This document shows, one piece after another, positions 48,215 through 59,624 of a DNA stretch of 64,000 nt. The notes beneath the pieces were generated by a model. It saw only the letters and a list, made by a program, of their open reading frames with translations, did not search any database and was not told the DNA's origin. The stretch is from assembly GCF_000321225.1 (NCBI RefSeq), contig NW_004451008.1:703553-767552 (forward strand), written 5' to 3'. The position numbers and the translations under genes were made by a program. Each line of letters starts with the position of its first letter. Position 1 is the stretch's first letter. Source of the DNA: Odobenus rosmarus divergens (Eukaryota > Chordata > Mammalia > Carnivora > Odobenidae).

Positions 48215-48515
48215 GTAGCAGGCAAATTAATGCCCCCTCCCCTCAAAGATGTCCACATCTTAATCCCCAAACCAGACTGATGTGGCCAGGAGCCAAGGAA
48301 GGTGGGCAGCCTCTGAAGGCTGGAAAACACAAGGAACAGATTCTTCCCAGGGCCTCCCAAAGGAGCACAGCTCTGCTGACCCCTTGATTTTAGCCTTGTG
48401 AGACTTATTTGTTTCCTGAGTTCTGGAACTAAAACATAATAAATTTCTTGTTGGTTTAAGCCATTAAGTTCATAGTAATGAGTTACAAGAGCAGTAGAAA
48501 CTCATGCAAGCATCA
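48215..48515 (+). mobile_element. MaLR-like LTR, internally deleted
   Basis: Has gatgtccacatcttaatccc, then a jump to ccaggagccaaggaagg and gattttagccttgtgagact, ending taaatttcttgttggtttaa. The middle third of the usual LTR is missing. Confidence 0.6.
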
Positions 48516-48957
48516 AAGCATTGGGCTTCCTGTTGTGGGAGATGCAAAGATGAGTAAGACACAGTCCCTCCTCTCAGGGCGGTTACTGACTGGTTAGAAG
48601 AGATGAGACATATACACTACCTATAAGCTGGAACATGATGACTGTCCTAAGGGGGGTTACCGCCTACTGACTATGGGAGTCCAAGGAAGGAAATCACTTC
48701 ATTTTAAGGGTAATCAGGAAGAGGAGGCTTTTGAGCTGACCCTAAGAGGGTAAGTAAATTTTAAGAGATAAAAGGGATGGAGAAAGTGGCCCAACTCTGA
48801 CAAATTAAATCACATAACAAATTATTTCTAAGCAAGCCTGTTATTAGTTCGTTGGTAAAGGAAATGCGCTTCTATATTTTTTTTTTAAAAATCATGCCCT
48901 ACACATCTTTTATATTAAGCAAGACACGGCTGGGTCTTCTTGAACCTGAAGAATGAC

Positions 48958-49345
48958 ATGCATCAGTCTGCTAGTGCTCCCATGGTCAGATGCTACAGAC
49001 CGGGCAGCTTAAACAACACAAATTTATTTTCCCACCGTTCAAGAGGCTGGATGTACAAGATCAAGGTGTCTACAGGTCTGGTTTCTCAGAGGCCTCTCTC
49101 CTTGTCTTGCAGACAGACGCCTTCTCTGTGTGTGCACATGGCCTTCCGTCTGTGCATGCACACCCTCAGTGTCTTCCTCTTCTCACAAAGACACCAGTTC
49201 TTTCAGAGAAGAGCCCCCCTGTATGACCTCATTTAACGTAATTACCTCTTTAAGGGCCCTATCTCCTAATCTAGTCACACTAGGGGTTAGGGCTTCAACA
49301 TATGAACTTGGAGAAGCACAGGTCAGTCCATATCATATTGTAATT
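48958..49345 (-). mobile_element. MLT1-type LTR, reverse
   Basis: Gcttaaacaacacaaattta, agatcaaggtgtctacaggt, tgacctcatttaacgtaatt and ggttagggcttcaacatatg match reversed MLT1. Confidence 0.8.
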
Positions 49346-49514
49346 ATTGTTTTAAAAATTATAGATGTAATATATGCCAATGGTACAAAAAATAAAGTGA
49401 ACAACAGCATGTCAAGTAAAAAATAAAAATTTTCTTCTCTCATTTATGTACTTCCTCTAGAGGGAATCAGTTTCCTTCTGAGAAAGTTTTATTGAAATGA
49501 TTATAGATAAGATG

Positions 49515-49752
49515 CCAGAGAGCTTGTTTCCTCTCTCTTTCTCTGCCCAAATGCACCTAGGGAACGCCAAGTGAGGACCCAGTGAGAAGGCTGCCATCTG
49601 CCCCCCAAGGAGAGAGCTCTCATTAGACATGGACCCTGCCGGCACCTTGATCTTGGACTTCTAGTCTCCAGAACTGTGAGAAATAAATTTCTGTTGTCTA
49701 AGCCCCCCAGGCTATGGTACTTTGTTATGGCAGCCCAAACAGACTAAGATAG
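49515..49752 (+). mobile_element. MLT1-type LTR, 3' half
   Basis: Caccttgatcttggacttct, gaactgtgagaaataaattt and ggtactttgttatggcagcc match MLT1. It faces the reversed copy at 48958-49345, about 170 bases away. Confidence 0.8.
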
Positions 49753-49984
49753 CATGGTTCTCTGCATAAAACTATGCATATATCTATCCATTTTTAACAC
49801 AAATAGGATCTTGCTAAATATAATGTTCTTCAACGAGCCTTTTCCATTTACAGTACATTTTGAACATCTTTCCAAACTGGTACACACAGATCTAGTGACC
49901 TCATTTTGTTCTTTTCCACTGTCATTTTATCATATCAGTATCCAACCCAGAATACCAGGATACATTTAGCAATTATTCTCTTTA

Positions 49985-50790
49985 TTTTTTAATTAAACTT
50001 TTAATTTTATTTTGAGATCATTGTAGATTCACATGCAGTTGTAAGAAATAACACATGTACTCTTGCCCCAGTTTCCCCCGATGGTAAGGAACGTCTTGGA
50101 AAACTACAGAACAGTATCGCAACCAGGATGCTGACAATGATGCAGTCAAGATATGAATACTTCTGTCACCACAAGGATCTCTCCTGTGGCCCTTTCATAG
50201 CCACACCCACTTCTCTCCTGCCCACTCTTTACCCCTCTGCAACTACTAACCTACTCTCCATTTCTGTAATTTTCTCTGTTCAAGAATGTGATCTAAATGG
50301 AATCACAGAGTATGTAACCTTTTGACATTGGGTTTTTTCACTCAGTCCAATAGTCTAGAGATTCATACAGGTTGTGTGTGTATCGATGAATAGATCCTTC
50401 TTTTTTACAACTGAGTAGTATTCCATGGCTAGATGTGGTGCAACTTAACTGTTCCCCAGCTGAAAGACATGTGAATTGTTTCCAGCTTTTGACTATTGTA
50501 AATAAAGCTGCTATGATCATTCATGCACAAGACTTTGTGTGAACATAAGTCTTCATTTCTCTCTGGTACATGTCTAGGAGTAACAGTTGCTGCATCATAT
50601 GATAGTTACACATTTAGTTTTGTAAGAAACTGCCAAACTGTTTTCCAGAGGAGCTGTACCATTTTACATTCCCACCAGCAATGTAGGAGGGGTGAAGTTT
50701 CTCTGCATCCTTGCCGGAATTTGGTATTGTCACTGTTTTTTATTTTAGCCAATTCTATTAGATGTGTGTGATATCTCATTGTAGTTTGGT
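49985..50790 (-). mobile_element. Old L1 fragment, antisense
   Basis: Reads gtagtattccatggctagat, ccaaactgttttccagagga and cattcccaccagcaatgtag, typical reversed L1 3' region. Probably continued at 51716-51795 after later insertions. Confidence 0.7.
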
Positions 50791-50794
50791 TTCT

Positions 50795-50964
50795 TTCTTT
50801 TTTTTAGAGGAGGCAGGGGCATGGGAAAGGAAGAGACAGAATCCTAAGCAGGCTCCATGCCCAGCATGGAGCCCAACATGGGGCTCCATCTCTGACCCTG
50901 AGATCATGACCTGAGCCAAAACCAAGAGTTGGATACTTAACCGACTGAGCCACCCAAGCTTTCC
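50795..50964 (-). mobile_element. Can-SINE, reverse orientation
   Basis: Tttttttagaggaggcaggg at the left, head gagccacccaagctttcc at the right. The head is diverged. Confidence 0.82.
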
Positions 50965-51120
50965 TAGTACAGTTGACCTTTGAATAACGCAGGAGTTAGG
51001 GGCACTGATCCCCCATGCAGTCAAAAATCCATACATAAATTTCGACCGCCCCCAAACCTTAACTACTAATAGCCTACTGTGGACCAGAAGCCTTACCGAT
51101 GACATGAATAGTCCATTAAC

Positions 51121-51225
51121 AGGGTGTCTGGCTGGCTCAGTGAGAAGAGCATGTGATTCTTGATCTCGGGGTCATGAGTGTGAGGCCCACATTGGGTGTA
51201 GAGATTACTAAAAAAGAAATAATAA
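51121..51225 (+). mobile_element. Short tRNA-like SINE monomer in the Tigger element
   Basis: Gggtgtctggctggctcag to gggtgtagagattact and an A-rich tail. Confidence 0.8.
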
Positions 51226-51399
51226 TAAACTTCAAGAAATAGTCAACTTTAAAAACTTAAAAAAATAATAAACTTTAAAAAATATAGTCACTAGACACAC
51301 ATTGACAAAAATAGTCAATTTGTATGTTATATATATTATATACTGTGTTCTTATAAGGTAAGCTAGAAAAAAGAAAATGTTATTCAGAAAGTCATAAGG

Positions 51400-51600
51400 A
51401 GGGGCGACTGGGGGGCTCAGTCGGTTAAACATCTGACTTCGGCTCAGGTCATGATCTTAGGGTCCTGGGATCGAGCCCCATGGCGGGCTCTGCACTCAGC
51501 ATCTCCCTCTTCTTCTCCCTCTGTTCCTCCCTCCACTCATGCTCTCTCTCTCCCTCCCTCTCTCTCTCCCCCACTCAAATAAATAAAATCTTAAAAAAAA
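51400..51600 (+). mobile_element. Can-SINE in the Tigger element
   Basis: Flanked by AGAAAGTCATA near 51386 and 51601. TCTC-rich part and an A tail. Confidence 0.9.
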
Positions 51601-51715
51601 AGAAAGTCATAGGGAAGCGAAAATACATTTTACAGTACTGTACTATATTGAAAAAAAATCTGCGTATAAGTGGACTCATACAATTCAAACCCGTGTTGTT
51701 CAAGGCACTACTGTA

Positions 51716-51795
51716 CTTTGTCAGATAGGTGGTTTGCAAATATTTTCTCCCACGCTGTAGCTTGTCTTTTCATCCCTTTAACAGAGTATTTCAGA
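51716..51795 (-). mobile_element. L1 fragment, antisense, continuation
   Basis: Gtttgcaaatattttctccc and gtagcttgtcttttcatccc match reversed L1 further inside ORF2 than the piece ending at 50790. Confidence 0.65.
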
Positions 51796-51828
51796 GAGCC
51801 AAGGTTTTTCCTTGCATGAGGTTGAGCC

Positions 51829-52640
51829 TTGGCTGCTAGAGGGCTGTCCACGATGCCCTGGGGGCCAGTAGTCAGGGGGCTGGGCTTCCACCCGGGCCGG
51901 GGACCATCCTCCCCGAACGCCTGCCCCGCTGCAGCCCCATCCCAAGTCTGGCGCTCAGTGAGAAAGCTGGGCGCCCAGCACCACAGCCACGTCCCAGAGT
52001 GCCCCCAGCTCTCCATCACCACGGGCAAGGGGCTGCCCTATCCCATCCTGTAGTGGGGGAGCACACATGGCAGGAGATGGACAGGATGCTAGGACAGAAG
52101 ACGAGGGAAGAGCAGGAGGAAAGGAAGAAAAAGGAGCTGCAGGAGAGAATGTTACCAGAGAAAACCAAGGAACGAATTCGAACGTTGCCAGAGAAGCATT
52201 TGGCCTGCCAGGAAGAGAAGCACCAGCTTTTACCGCAGCACAAGAAAAAGGAATTTTCCCATGAGGAAGAAAAATGGAGGCCAGAGGAGCAGAGTGCCCT
52301 GACATCAGATTTGTACCAGCAGAGCTTGCCTGGCACACAACCACTCACCTCCTCAGCCTGGGAAGACACAATGACCCCGGCGCCCTCCAGGTAGCTGACA
52401 GCCAAACAGGTGTTAGGACCCTAAGTACCTGTTTGCCACCCAGAACCACGTGGGCCCGGCGGCTGCTTTTGTAGGGACCCCAGAGCTCGGGCAATTCCAG
52501 GGCCCAGGCAGTGCCTCGGGGATTGCTCAGCCCCCACCAGACTCAGGGCCCCGCAACCCGCCTAGAGTCCCATGGGTAGCCCAGCACGTGTGCAGCATCT
52601 CGTGCGGTGTGGTCCGGGTCTCAGCCACAGCCTGAGGCCA
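51829..52640 (+). pseudogene. GC-rich decayed coding-looking stretch, possible processed pseudogene
   Basis: GC-rich DNA in AT-rich surroundings. A + frame from 51999 to 52394 gives 131 codons with a Lys/Glu-rich coiled-coil-like segment (REEQEERKKKELQERMLPEK, then CQEEKHQLLPQHKKK) and a Ser/Thr/Pro-rich end. The flanking frames (Pro/Gly/Ala-rich) are broken by stops. There is no splice site pattern, CpG promoter or poly(A) tail that I can point to. The parent is unknown to me. It sits inside a field of old L1. Confidence 0.4.
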
Positions 52641-52839
52641 CACTCGGCCACATTCAGACCAGCCAGACAAGGCTGTCAGAGCTTTTTTTGGTCTGTGTCT
52701 ATTAGCTTTCCTGGGTTGCTGACTTCTTCAGTTCCATTCTGGGACATATGAGGGAAGAGCAAAACCCAAAGAACTCATATGTCCATCTCAAGGTTTCTAG
52801 CCAGCCTGCCTTCTCCTCTACCTCTCAGTCTTCTCGTGT

Positions 52840-53560
52840 CTGCTTTATACATAATGTCCAGGGGTTTTAGTTGTACTTTGCAGGAGAAATAGGGCAAAGT
52901 GTGTCTATGCCATCTTCCTAGAAGTGAAAATCATTGTTTTTAGTGGCTAAGTAACATGCATGGCATGTACTTAATTAATCAGTCTCTTTTTGATAGACAT
53001 GTAAGTTGTTTCTAGGGTTTTGGTTTTTTTTTTTTTTTTATTAAAATAATGACAAAAGGAATAGATGTTTTTTTTTTTTTTTTAAGATTTTATTTATTTG
53101 AGAGAGCGAGAGTGAGTCAGAGAGCACAAGCAGGGGGAAATTCCGAGGCAGAGGGAGAAGCAGTCTCCCCACTGAGCAGGGAGTGGACATGGGGCCCATT
53201 CCCAGGAACCCAGGATCATGACCTGAGCTGAAGGCAGATGCTTAATCGATTGAGCCACCCAGGTGCCCAGGAATAGATGTTCTTGTTCTTTGAGGGGGTG
53301 GGGGTGGACAATGGGGAAAGAGGCAGAAGACAGGGAAGGGCAGAGTTCTGGGTTCTTGTGCTATTATACGCATAGGATAAATTTCCTAACTGGAATTGTT
53401 GGGTCAAAGAACATGTGCATTTTAATTCATCATATTGTCAAAATATACTAAAAAATGTTACACTAATTTAAACTCCCCACCAACAGAAGAATATGTGTTT
53501 TTCCATTGAGTATTGTCAAATTTTCTGATCTTTGATCACCTGATTGAGAAATGTTCTCAT
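52840..53560 (-). mobile_element. Old L1 fragments, antisense, split by a SINE
   Basis: The left piece (to about 53045) has atgccatcttcctagaagtg. The right piece (from about 53370) has tcctaactggaattgttggg and tcaccaacagaaga-like L1 text. A SINE interrupts them. Confidence 0.5.
53070..53268 (-). mobile_element. Can-SINE, reverse orientation
   Basis: Perfect 13-base duplication AGGAATAGATGTT at 53057-53069 and 53269-53281. Confidence 0.94.
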
Positions 53561-53943
53561 TTTTATGTGCTTCTTTTCCTTTCTCTATCAGATCCAAAGT
53601 GGGAATTGTGCCTTTTTCATTTTCTTGATGTCTGCAAGGACCCAGCACCATGCTACATACCATAATAGTTATCTGTTTATTGTTGATTGTTTTTGCACTC
53701 CCAATAAAGGATTAGAGCTGGTCATATAGAATTCTGGCAAAGTTTCATGACTTCAAATAAAACACACAATTTCACAAGGTTTTACAAGCAGGTGTTCTTC
53801 AAAATGTTGTCTGTAGATTAACCTGAATCACAACCACGTGGGGGTAATGGAAAATCTAACACCATGTGCCTCCTGATATGATGGCTTAAAGAGGATGCTT
53901 CGCCACCTAAATGTAATATTCTTGTCAAAAATGTTGACAGTGG

Positions 53944-54141
53944 GGGCGCCTGGGTGGCTCAGATGGTTAAGCGTCTGCCTTTGGCTCAGGTCATGGTCCC
54001 AGGGTCCTCCTGGGATCGAGTCCCACATCGGGCTCCGTGCTCAGCGGGAAGCCTGCTTCTCCCTCTCCCACTCCCCCTGCTTGTGTTCCCTCTCTCTCTG
54101 TGTCTCTCTCTGTCAAATAAATAAATAAAATCTTCAAAAAA
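53944..54141 (+). mobile_element. Can-SINE
   Basis: Clean copy from ggcgcctgggtggctcag to the AAATAAATAAAT tail. A short GTTGACA flanks both sides. Confidence 0.93.
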
Positions 54142-54149
54142 AGTTGACA

Positions 54150-55430
54150 TTGAACCTAGTACTGAGGGAACAATCAGACAAATTCAAAATGTGGGACATT
54201 TTAAAACAAAGAAATGAAACCAAACTGGTCTAGAATCTTCAAAAATGTGAATGTCCTAGAAGAAAGGAAAAGCAACCAAACCAGATTAACGGGATCACAA
54301 GAAATGCAAGCACACACTACATACACATATACACATTATACACATATATGTAATAGACTTTCTAAAGAGAAAATCCCTTTTCCAATGGGGGGTATTGTTC
54401 TAGATTAAAAGAGACTAAAGAGACAGCAGGCTCACTAAATATAATGTGCAACCTTTGATTGGGTCCTAGACTTTATTTTTAAGGCTATAAAGTACATTAC
54501 TGGGACATTTGAGAAATGTTGAATATGGATAGTTTTGAAGATATTATTTTAATAGTAAACTTGAGATATAATGATATTTCTGTGGTTCTATGGAAGGAGA
54601 ATATCTTTATTTTTAGGATGTAGTGCCAAGTATTAGGAGTCAAGTATCACTCCTATGTCTGTGATTTGCAGAAAGCTCAGAAAAAAGTCATAAATCTGAG
54701 AAAGAACAAATGTACTAAACTGTTAACAATTGATAACTGTGACAAAGATTTGGTGTTCATCACTTTCTTCTTGCAACTCTTCCTTAGGTTTTGAGTTTTT
54801 CGAAATAAAAAGTGGGCCCACCTCAGATCCAATCTCCTGAATCTTGGTGGGAGGGCAGAGTCCACTTGTATCTACATTTCAAGTAGAACTTCCCATTGAT
54901 TTGTATGCATACTACAGTGTTAGATGTACTGATTTGAAGTACAATAATGTATTTTTATTTTAGTCTTTATGAAGGTAGAGCTAAAAAAAGAAAAACCCTC
55001 CATATATCTTGGTTACATAATAGAATTTAAGAACATTGGGTTTACAGATTTAAACCCAGTCCTTATGTAGCTTCCACAGTCCCTTCTGTGGTCCTCCTCA
55101 GTTTTCTCCATTTCCTTTAACTCTCTTAATCTTTACTTATCTTTATGCAAATGGTTTTCAAAGTTATTGTGAAGAATGTATCAGTGAGTGCTGCCTTTCG
55201 CATTGCTTCAGTGGACACCGCCTACATTCAGGCAGAAGCTAGCCTCGAATTTCCTCCAGCAACTGAATAAAGAGGTGAGTGGCACTGTCCCTATCTAGTT
55301 CAAGGCAATTCTTCTTAAACACTTATGACAGATGTAGGGACAAGCATGTATTATAGTGTTTACTAAATAATAAATGACATTAATAAGTAATACATGAGTT
55401 AAAGATCCAAAATACATACCTTAACAAATG
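54150..55430. other. Intergenic stretch, no gene seen
   Basis: Unassigned AT-rich sequence with short ORFs only. A CA-rich patch lies at 54312-54350. Confidence 0.45.
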
Positions 55431-55451
55431 TTTGCATGTCAATAGCTTTTT

Positions 55452-55630
55452 ATTTTTATTTTTTTAAAGATTTTATTTATTTATTCATGAGAGGGAGAGA
55501 GAGAGAGGCAGAAGGAGAAGCAGGCTCCCAAGTAGCAGGGAGCCCGATGCCGGACTCGATTCCAGGACTCTGGGATCATGACCTGAGCTGAAGGCAGACG
55601 CTTAACCATCTGAGTCACCTAGGCGCCTAC
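55452..55630 (-). mobile_element. Can-SINE, reverse orientation
   Basis: Flanked by GTCAATAGCTTTTT (55438-55451) and GTCAGTAGCTTTTT (55631-55644), one mismatch. Confidence 0.93.
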
Positions 55631-56119
55631 GTCAGTAGCTTTTTAGACACTGCTTTAAACGCATAACTATCACTTAAGATCAACTGATGGACTTGAAATA
55701 ATGTAAGAATCTCAAAAGAATACATGGTACTTTCTATAAGAAGCCATCACTATCAACATAAAGCCTACTGTTTTTAAAATTTTGTTGTTGTACTGATAAA
55801 TTTGTACTAATTTCCTTGATTCCTCTGGTGAACAATGGCTTACAATGCTAGCTAGGTTTAGAATTGTCAGCTGAGGCTATTGAAGAGTATAAATGGCCTC
55901 AGTGATCCAGGTTAGCAAAGAAGCAGTTGTCTTTGAGAAGGCTCTAATTTTAGATCTCAGGAAAGTAGAAAGTTTATCTTAACCATAAAAGAATATGCTC
56001 TCTGTTGATAGCAAACTTTGTTAATATGTGTAAATCTTTAACTCATTTATTACCTAATAGTGTTTAGTAAGCACATGCAAATGTGGTAAACATAGCATTC
56101 ATTAGAAATACATTGTAGA

Positions 56120-56299
56120 GGGGCACCTGGGTGGCTCAGTCAGTTAAGTGTCTGCCTGCGGCTCAGGTCATGATCCCAGGGTCCTGGGTTCCAGCCCCAC
56201 ATTGGGCTCCCTGTTCAGCACGGAGCCTGCTTCTCCCTCTGCCTCTGCCCCTCCCCCTGCTTGTGCTCTCTCTCCACCTCTCTCTCTCAAAAAAAAAAA
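56120..56299 (+). mobile_element. Can-SINE
   Basis: Head ggggcacctgggtggctcag, A tail. TACATTGTAG flanks both sides. Confidence 0.93.
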
Positions 56300-57480
56300 T
56301 TACATTGTAGGTTGGATTTTGACTCTGGATTTTTTATTAGGAAGCTTTTTTTTTACCTTGAAACCCCCTCAGCAACTGTGATCTAAACAAGAATTTAGCC
56401 CTTGTGTATTTCCTTTTAAGAGATTCTGGAAATCCTCCATAGCATGTAACAGTAGTGCTAAACCTAAAAAAAAACGGTCAACAATTAGGTGTTAATTGTT
56501 GATTGACTTCACCCTGTGATTGATTGGGTTCACCCTAAAGACCAGTGAGACTAAATGGTTAGTCATTTTTCTGATTTAGTATTTCCTTCTGTTTCTCAGA
56601 TCCCAGGAGAGTTGTAGGTTTTAGATGAGAAAATAAGGACCTTTGACCTCCATTCTCAGAAAATATCTGGCGTTATCTCAAATCTGAATTTGAATATTAT
56701 TACAGGGGGAGGGATAAGGAGCAGCATCACTAAAATGAGACCCACGTCTACTTTGTCATCTTGGTATTAGTTTTTGTCAGACTTCCTGGCACAATAATAA
56801 TTTTCAAATACATTTTTTGAAGAAAATGTATTTAGAATCAACTATCATATACAGATTAAAAAATGTCAAGTTTTAGGTGGCCGTCTGAATTAATGAGAAA
56901 ATGTTTCCCTGATAATATCTTGCAGTGTGGGTAGTATTTTAAAGTTAAATGACTAAATGCATTGGGCCTAACCCAGGCCTGGGTCAGAGCTACAGTTGAA
57001 AACCTCTGGGGCTTAAAGAATCGTGCCGTTTATTTAAGCAGCAAGGGTTATATTGCTCTCAATTTCCATTAAATCAACATGCGTTAGGTATTAAGCAATT
57101 AAAGTTCAAAGCCTTTTGGGAAAAAATGAGCAGTATAGACCAGAATCACAATCTATCTAGTCCCAAAGGGGCATGGAGCTCTATCTGCCGGAAGCGTCCA
57201 TTTAAATTCCTGCATTACAGGGAAAATTACTCCTTAGCTGTTAACCGTTTGCAAAAGTTCACAACGATTTTATCGGGCATTCCCCACACGTAAAAATTAT
57301 TAGTATTATTTTAAAAAGAGAGCGAGAGCAGACCAGAGGCAACCTGAGAACAGAGTTGGCTACGCCAGAGACATTTGCAAAGGACACTACACATTTTTTC
57401 CTCGCTTGGCACAATGTACTACGGTGCACCGGATTTCCTGGGACATGCTGGGTGGCCGACATTTTCCTTAGCAGGAAGTT
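56300..57480. other. Intergenic stretch upstream of EIF4A2
   Basis: Mostly unique-looking sequence between the last SINE and the EIF4A2 CpG island, without a repeat I can name. It may contain distal promoter elements, but none is identified. Confidence 0.45.
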
Positions 57481-57579
57481 TCACACTTTTAAGATCTGAA
57501 TAGATGTTAAACGCTCAAAGGCCACGCAGCTCTTTACCGTCGAATTAAACAGCGGTGGGAGCCGGCAGAATAACCCCAT

Positions 57580-58830
57580 TTTCCACCCAGTGCAGAGCGC
57601 GAACGTGCCTCCGCCGCGGGCTCCGAGCGCCGGCGGCGGACGGCGAGCTGGGCCCCACCGGCCCGCGGGGAAACGGCGGCTGCCCAGGACGCAGCCGCCC
57701 CAGGCTTCCGCCTCCCGGTCCCGCTCGGCTCCCCCGGCCGCCTCTGCTTCAGGGACGCGGAAACCCCGTAGGAGCGGGGCGGGCGGGGAGCGCGGTTTGG
57801 CCACCGCTTGCTGCAATATTCTTCCGCCGCAAGGCAAAGAGTCCCAACCTTCCCCCAAGGCCCTGGGATTTCCAGCGGCCCTGTAAGATCGAGAAATAAC
57901 CAAATTTGGATTTTCCCACCCACTCGCTTAGGATATTTTCTGAGCTAAGGACCCCAGGATCACAATTTGGTGGATGACCGAAGAGCGACGAGAAAATTCC
58001 TCCGCAGAAAACGGGTTCCGGCCGCGAGCCTATAAAAAACGGGTGGCGCGGTACCGCTGTCTTTCCAGTCGGGCGCTGAGTGGGTCTTCGGATCATGTCT
58101 GGTGGCTCCGCGGATTATAACAGGTATGGCGCTTTCTCGGCGGTGGTGTTTTGTGGTGAAGGTCATATGACGCCGGCGGAGATGGTAATGGACGGCGTTG
58201 GAGGCAGGGAGCTCTGGGTTCATAGGCGTTTCCTTGGGGTTTAGCACTCCTCTCCCCTTCGAGAAGCTTCCATGATGGGTAAGGCCTGGATTGCGGGGAG
58301 GCAAGGGTACAAAAACGGAGTGGTTGGAGGGGTTTTTTTTTTTTTCTCCTCCTGAAGACGCTTTGAAATCCCGGCGGCTTCCCCTGCCCGTACGGAGCAG
58401 GTATAGTTAAAGCGGTGGCGCAGGCAGCAGTCGAGACAGTGCAACGGGGCCCGAAGCTTTATTTACGGCGGAAGGCGCGAGTTGCAGTGCTCGACTTTAG
58501 GTGGGGTGGGGGTAGGGTGATAGCGGCGCCCGCTCGCCAAGGCCCCAAGGCGGATGGGACCGCGCCGGCAACGGGGTCCCTGCGAACCGTTGGCATCGCT
58601 CTCGCCAGGCCTCAGCCCGCGTCAATCACCCCGGCTTGCGCAGTGTAAGGGGCGGAGCTCAGCGCGTGGAGCTCTCGCGAGACGGTCTGCCGCCGAGACG
58701 GGAGCGCCTGGCTCTCCGGCCTGGGGGAAGGGCCGGCGTCCGTGGGGCCTTTCCTGGGCGTCCCCTGTTGCCGGCTTTTGGGCAGGCGCGCACAGAACCT
58801 TCCGTGCCCTGCACCGCCAGCTTCCTTTAC
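57580..58830 (+). promoter_or_regulatory. EIF4A2: CpG island promoter of EIF4A2
   Basis: Dense CpG DNA covering the start of the gene, first exon and first intron. A TATA box (TATAAAAAAC) lies at 58031-58040. Transcription probably starts in the pyrimidine run around 58060-58062 (CTTTCC), about 30 bases further on, which resembles the 5' TOP motif of translation-factor mRNAs. The long ORFs on both strands here follow from GC content. Confidence 0.88.
58095..58123 (+). CDS. EIF4A2: EIF4A2 exon 1
   Basis: Encodes MSGGSADYN and two bases of codon 10. The ATG is the known family start. Donor gtatgg at 58124. Confidence 0.97.
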
Positions 58831-58939
58831 CGCCTTGGGGGGTGTACACGTGCAGGGGAGGGTGGCCAGACGAAACCGGCTGTATAATAGGGCTCTCCCT
58901 TAATGTGTAGTTCTCTAACTGCAGTATTCTTGTCAGCAG

Positions 58940-58985
58940 AGAACATGGAGGCCCAGAGGGAATGGACCCTGATGGTGTCATCGAG
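58940..58985 (+). CDS. EIF4A2: EIF4A2 exon 2
   Basis: Encodes R10 to E25 ([15 protein letters not shown]). The acceptor is the second CAG of a CAGCAG pair ending at 58939. Donor gtaaga at 58986. Confidence 0.95.
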
Positions 58986-59071
58986 GTAAGAAATGGTTGT
59001 TGATTTTGAAACGTTGGAAAGGTGAGCTTGTTCATCCCATTTATTCAGTCTCTTTTATATGTAATTTACAG

Positions 59072-59204
59072 AGCAACTGGAATGAGATTGTTGATAACTT
59101 TGACGATATGAATTTAAAGGAGTCTCTTCTTCGGGGCATCTATGCTTATGGTTTTGAGAAGCCTTCAGCTATTCAACAGAGAGCTATTATTCCTTGTATT
59201 AAAG
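59072..59204 (+). CDS. EIF4A2: EIF4A2 exon 3: Q motif
   Basis: Encodes residues 26-69 plus one base, with [20 protein letters not shown] and KPSAIQQ, the adenine-recognising Q motif. Confidence 0.97.
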
Positions 59205-59314
59205 GTAAAAGAACTAGTTCGTACTTTTTAAAAATGGATTAACTGTTCTAGAAAGACCTGGACCGTAGAAGGGAAAATAACTTCTGGGGGACTAGCACCT
59301 GTTTGTATTCCTTA

Positions 59315-59384
59315 AAGTGAAATGATGGCAATCATCTTTCGGGACTGACCTGAAATGAAGAGAATACTCATTGCTGATCACTTG
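59315..59384 (+). ncRNA. SNORD2: SNORD2 (C/D box snoRNA) in intron 3
   Basis: About 70 bases with C box ATGATGG (59322-59328) and D box CTGA (59374-59377) near short terminal stems (AAGTGA / TCACTT). It sits in the intron expected for snR39B/SNORD2 in mammals, and the sequence matches what I recall of it. Guides rRNA 2'-O-methylation and is released by splicing and trimming of the host intron. Confidence 0.9.
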
Positions 59385-59484
59385 ATTATTTGGGCATAAT
59401 TAATGTTCCAAACGGAATACATGGTGTGAACTAGAAGTGGCGGTTTGATGTGGGATCGGTAAATATGTATCCTACTTTTTTTAG

Positions 59485-59624
59485 GGTATGATGTGATTGC
59501 TCAAGCTCAGTCAGGTACTGGCAAGACAGCCACATTTGCTATTTCCATCCTGCAACAGTTGGAGATTGAGTTCAAGGAGACCCAAGCACTAGTATTGGCC
59601 CCCACCAGAGAACTGGCTCAACAG
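59485..59624 (+). CDS. EIF4A2: EIF4A2 exon 4: Walker A and motif Ia
   Basis: Encodes residues 70-116, with [16 protein letters not shown] and [10 protein letters not shown]. Acceptor ttttag at 59484, donor gtattg at 59625. Confidence 0.97.

Larger units (their letters stand above)
50970..51713. mobile_element. Tigger-type DNA transposon (nonautonomous), carrying two SINEs
   Basis: Left end cagttgacctttgaataacg and right end cgtgttgttcaaggcactactg are imperfect terminal inverted repeats. TA dinucleotides flank both ends (50968-50969, 51714-51715), as expected of TcMar elements. Without the nested SINEs it would be about 450 bases. No transposase frame is present. Confidence 0.75.

Noticed and set aside
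57481..57923. Long - strand ORFs (129-140 codons) upstream of EIF4A2
   Set aside because: They lie in a CpG island and overlap comparable ORFs on the other strand. This is the expected effect of high GC, with no homology or splice context.
58415..58910. Several + strand ORFs in EIF4A2 intron 1
   Set aside because: GC-driven reading frames within the CpG island; the annotated splice from exon 1 to exon 2 explains the region.
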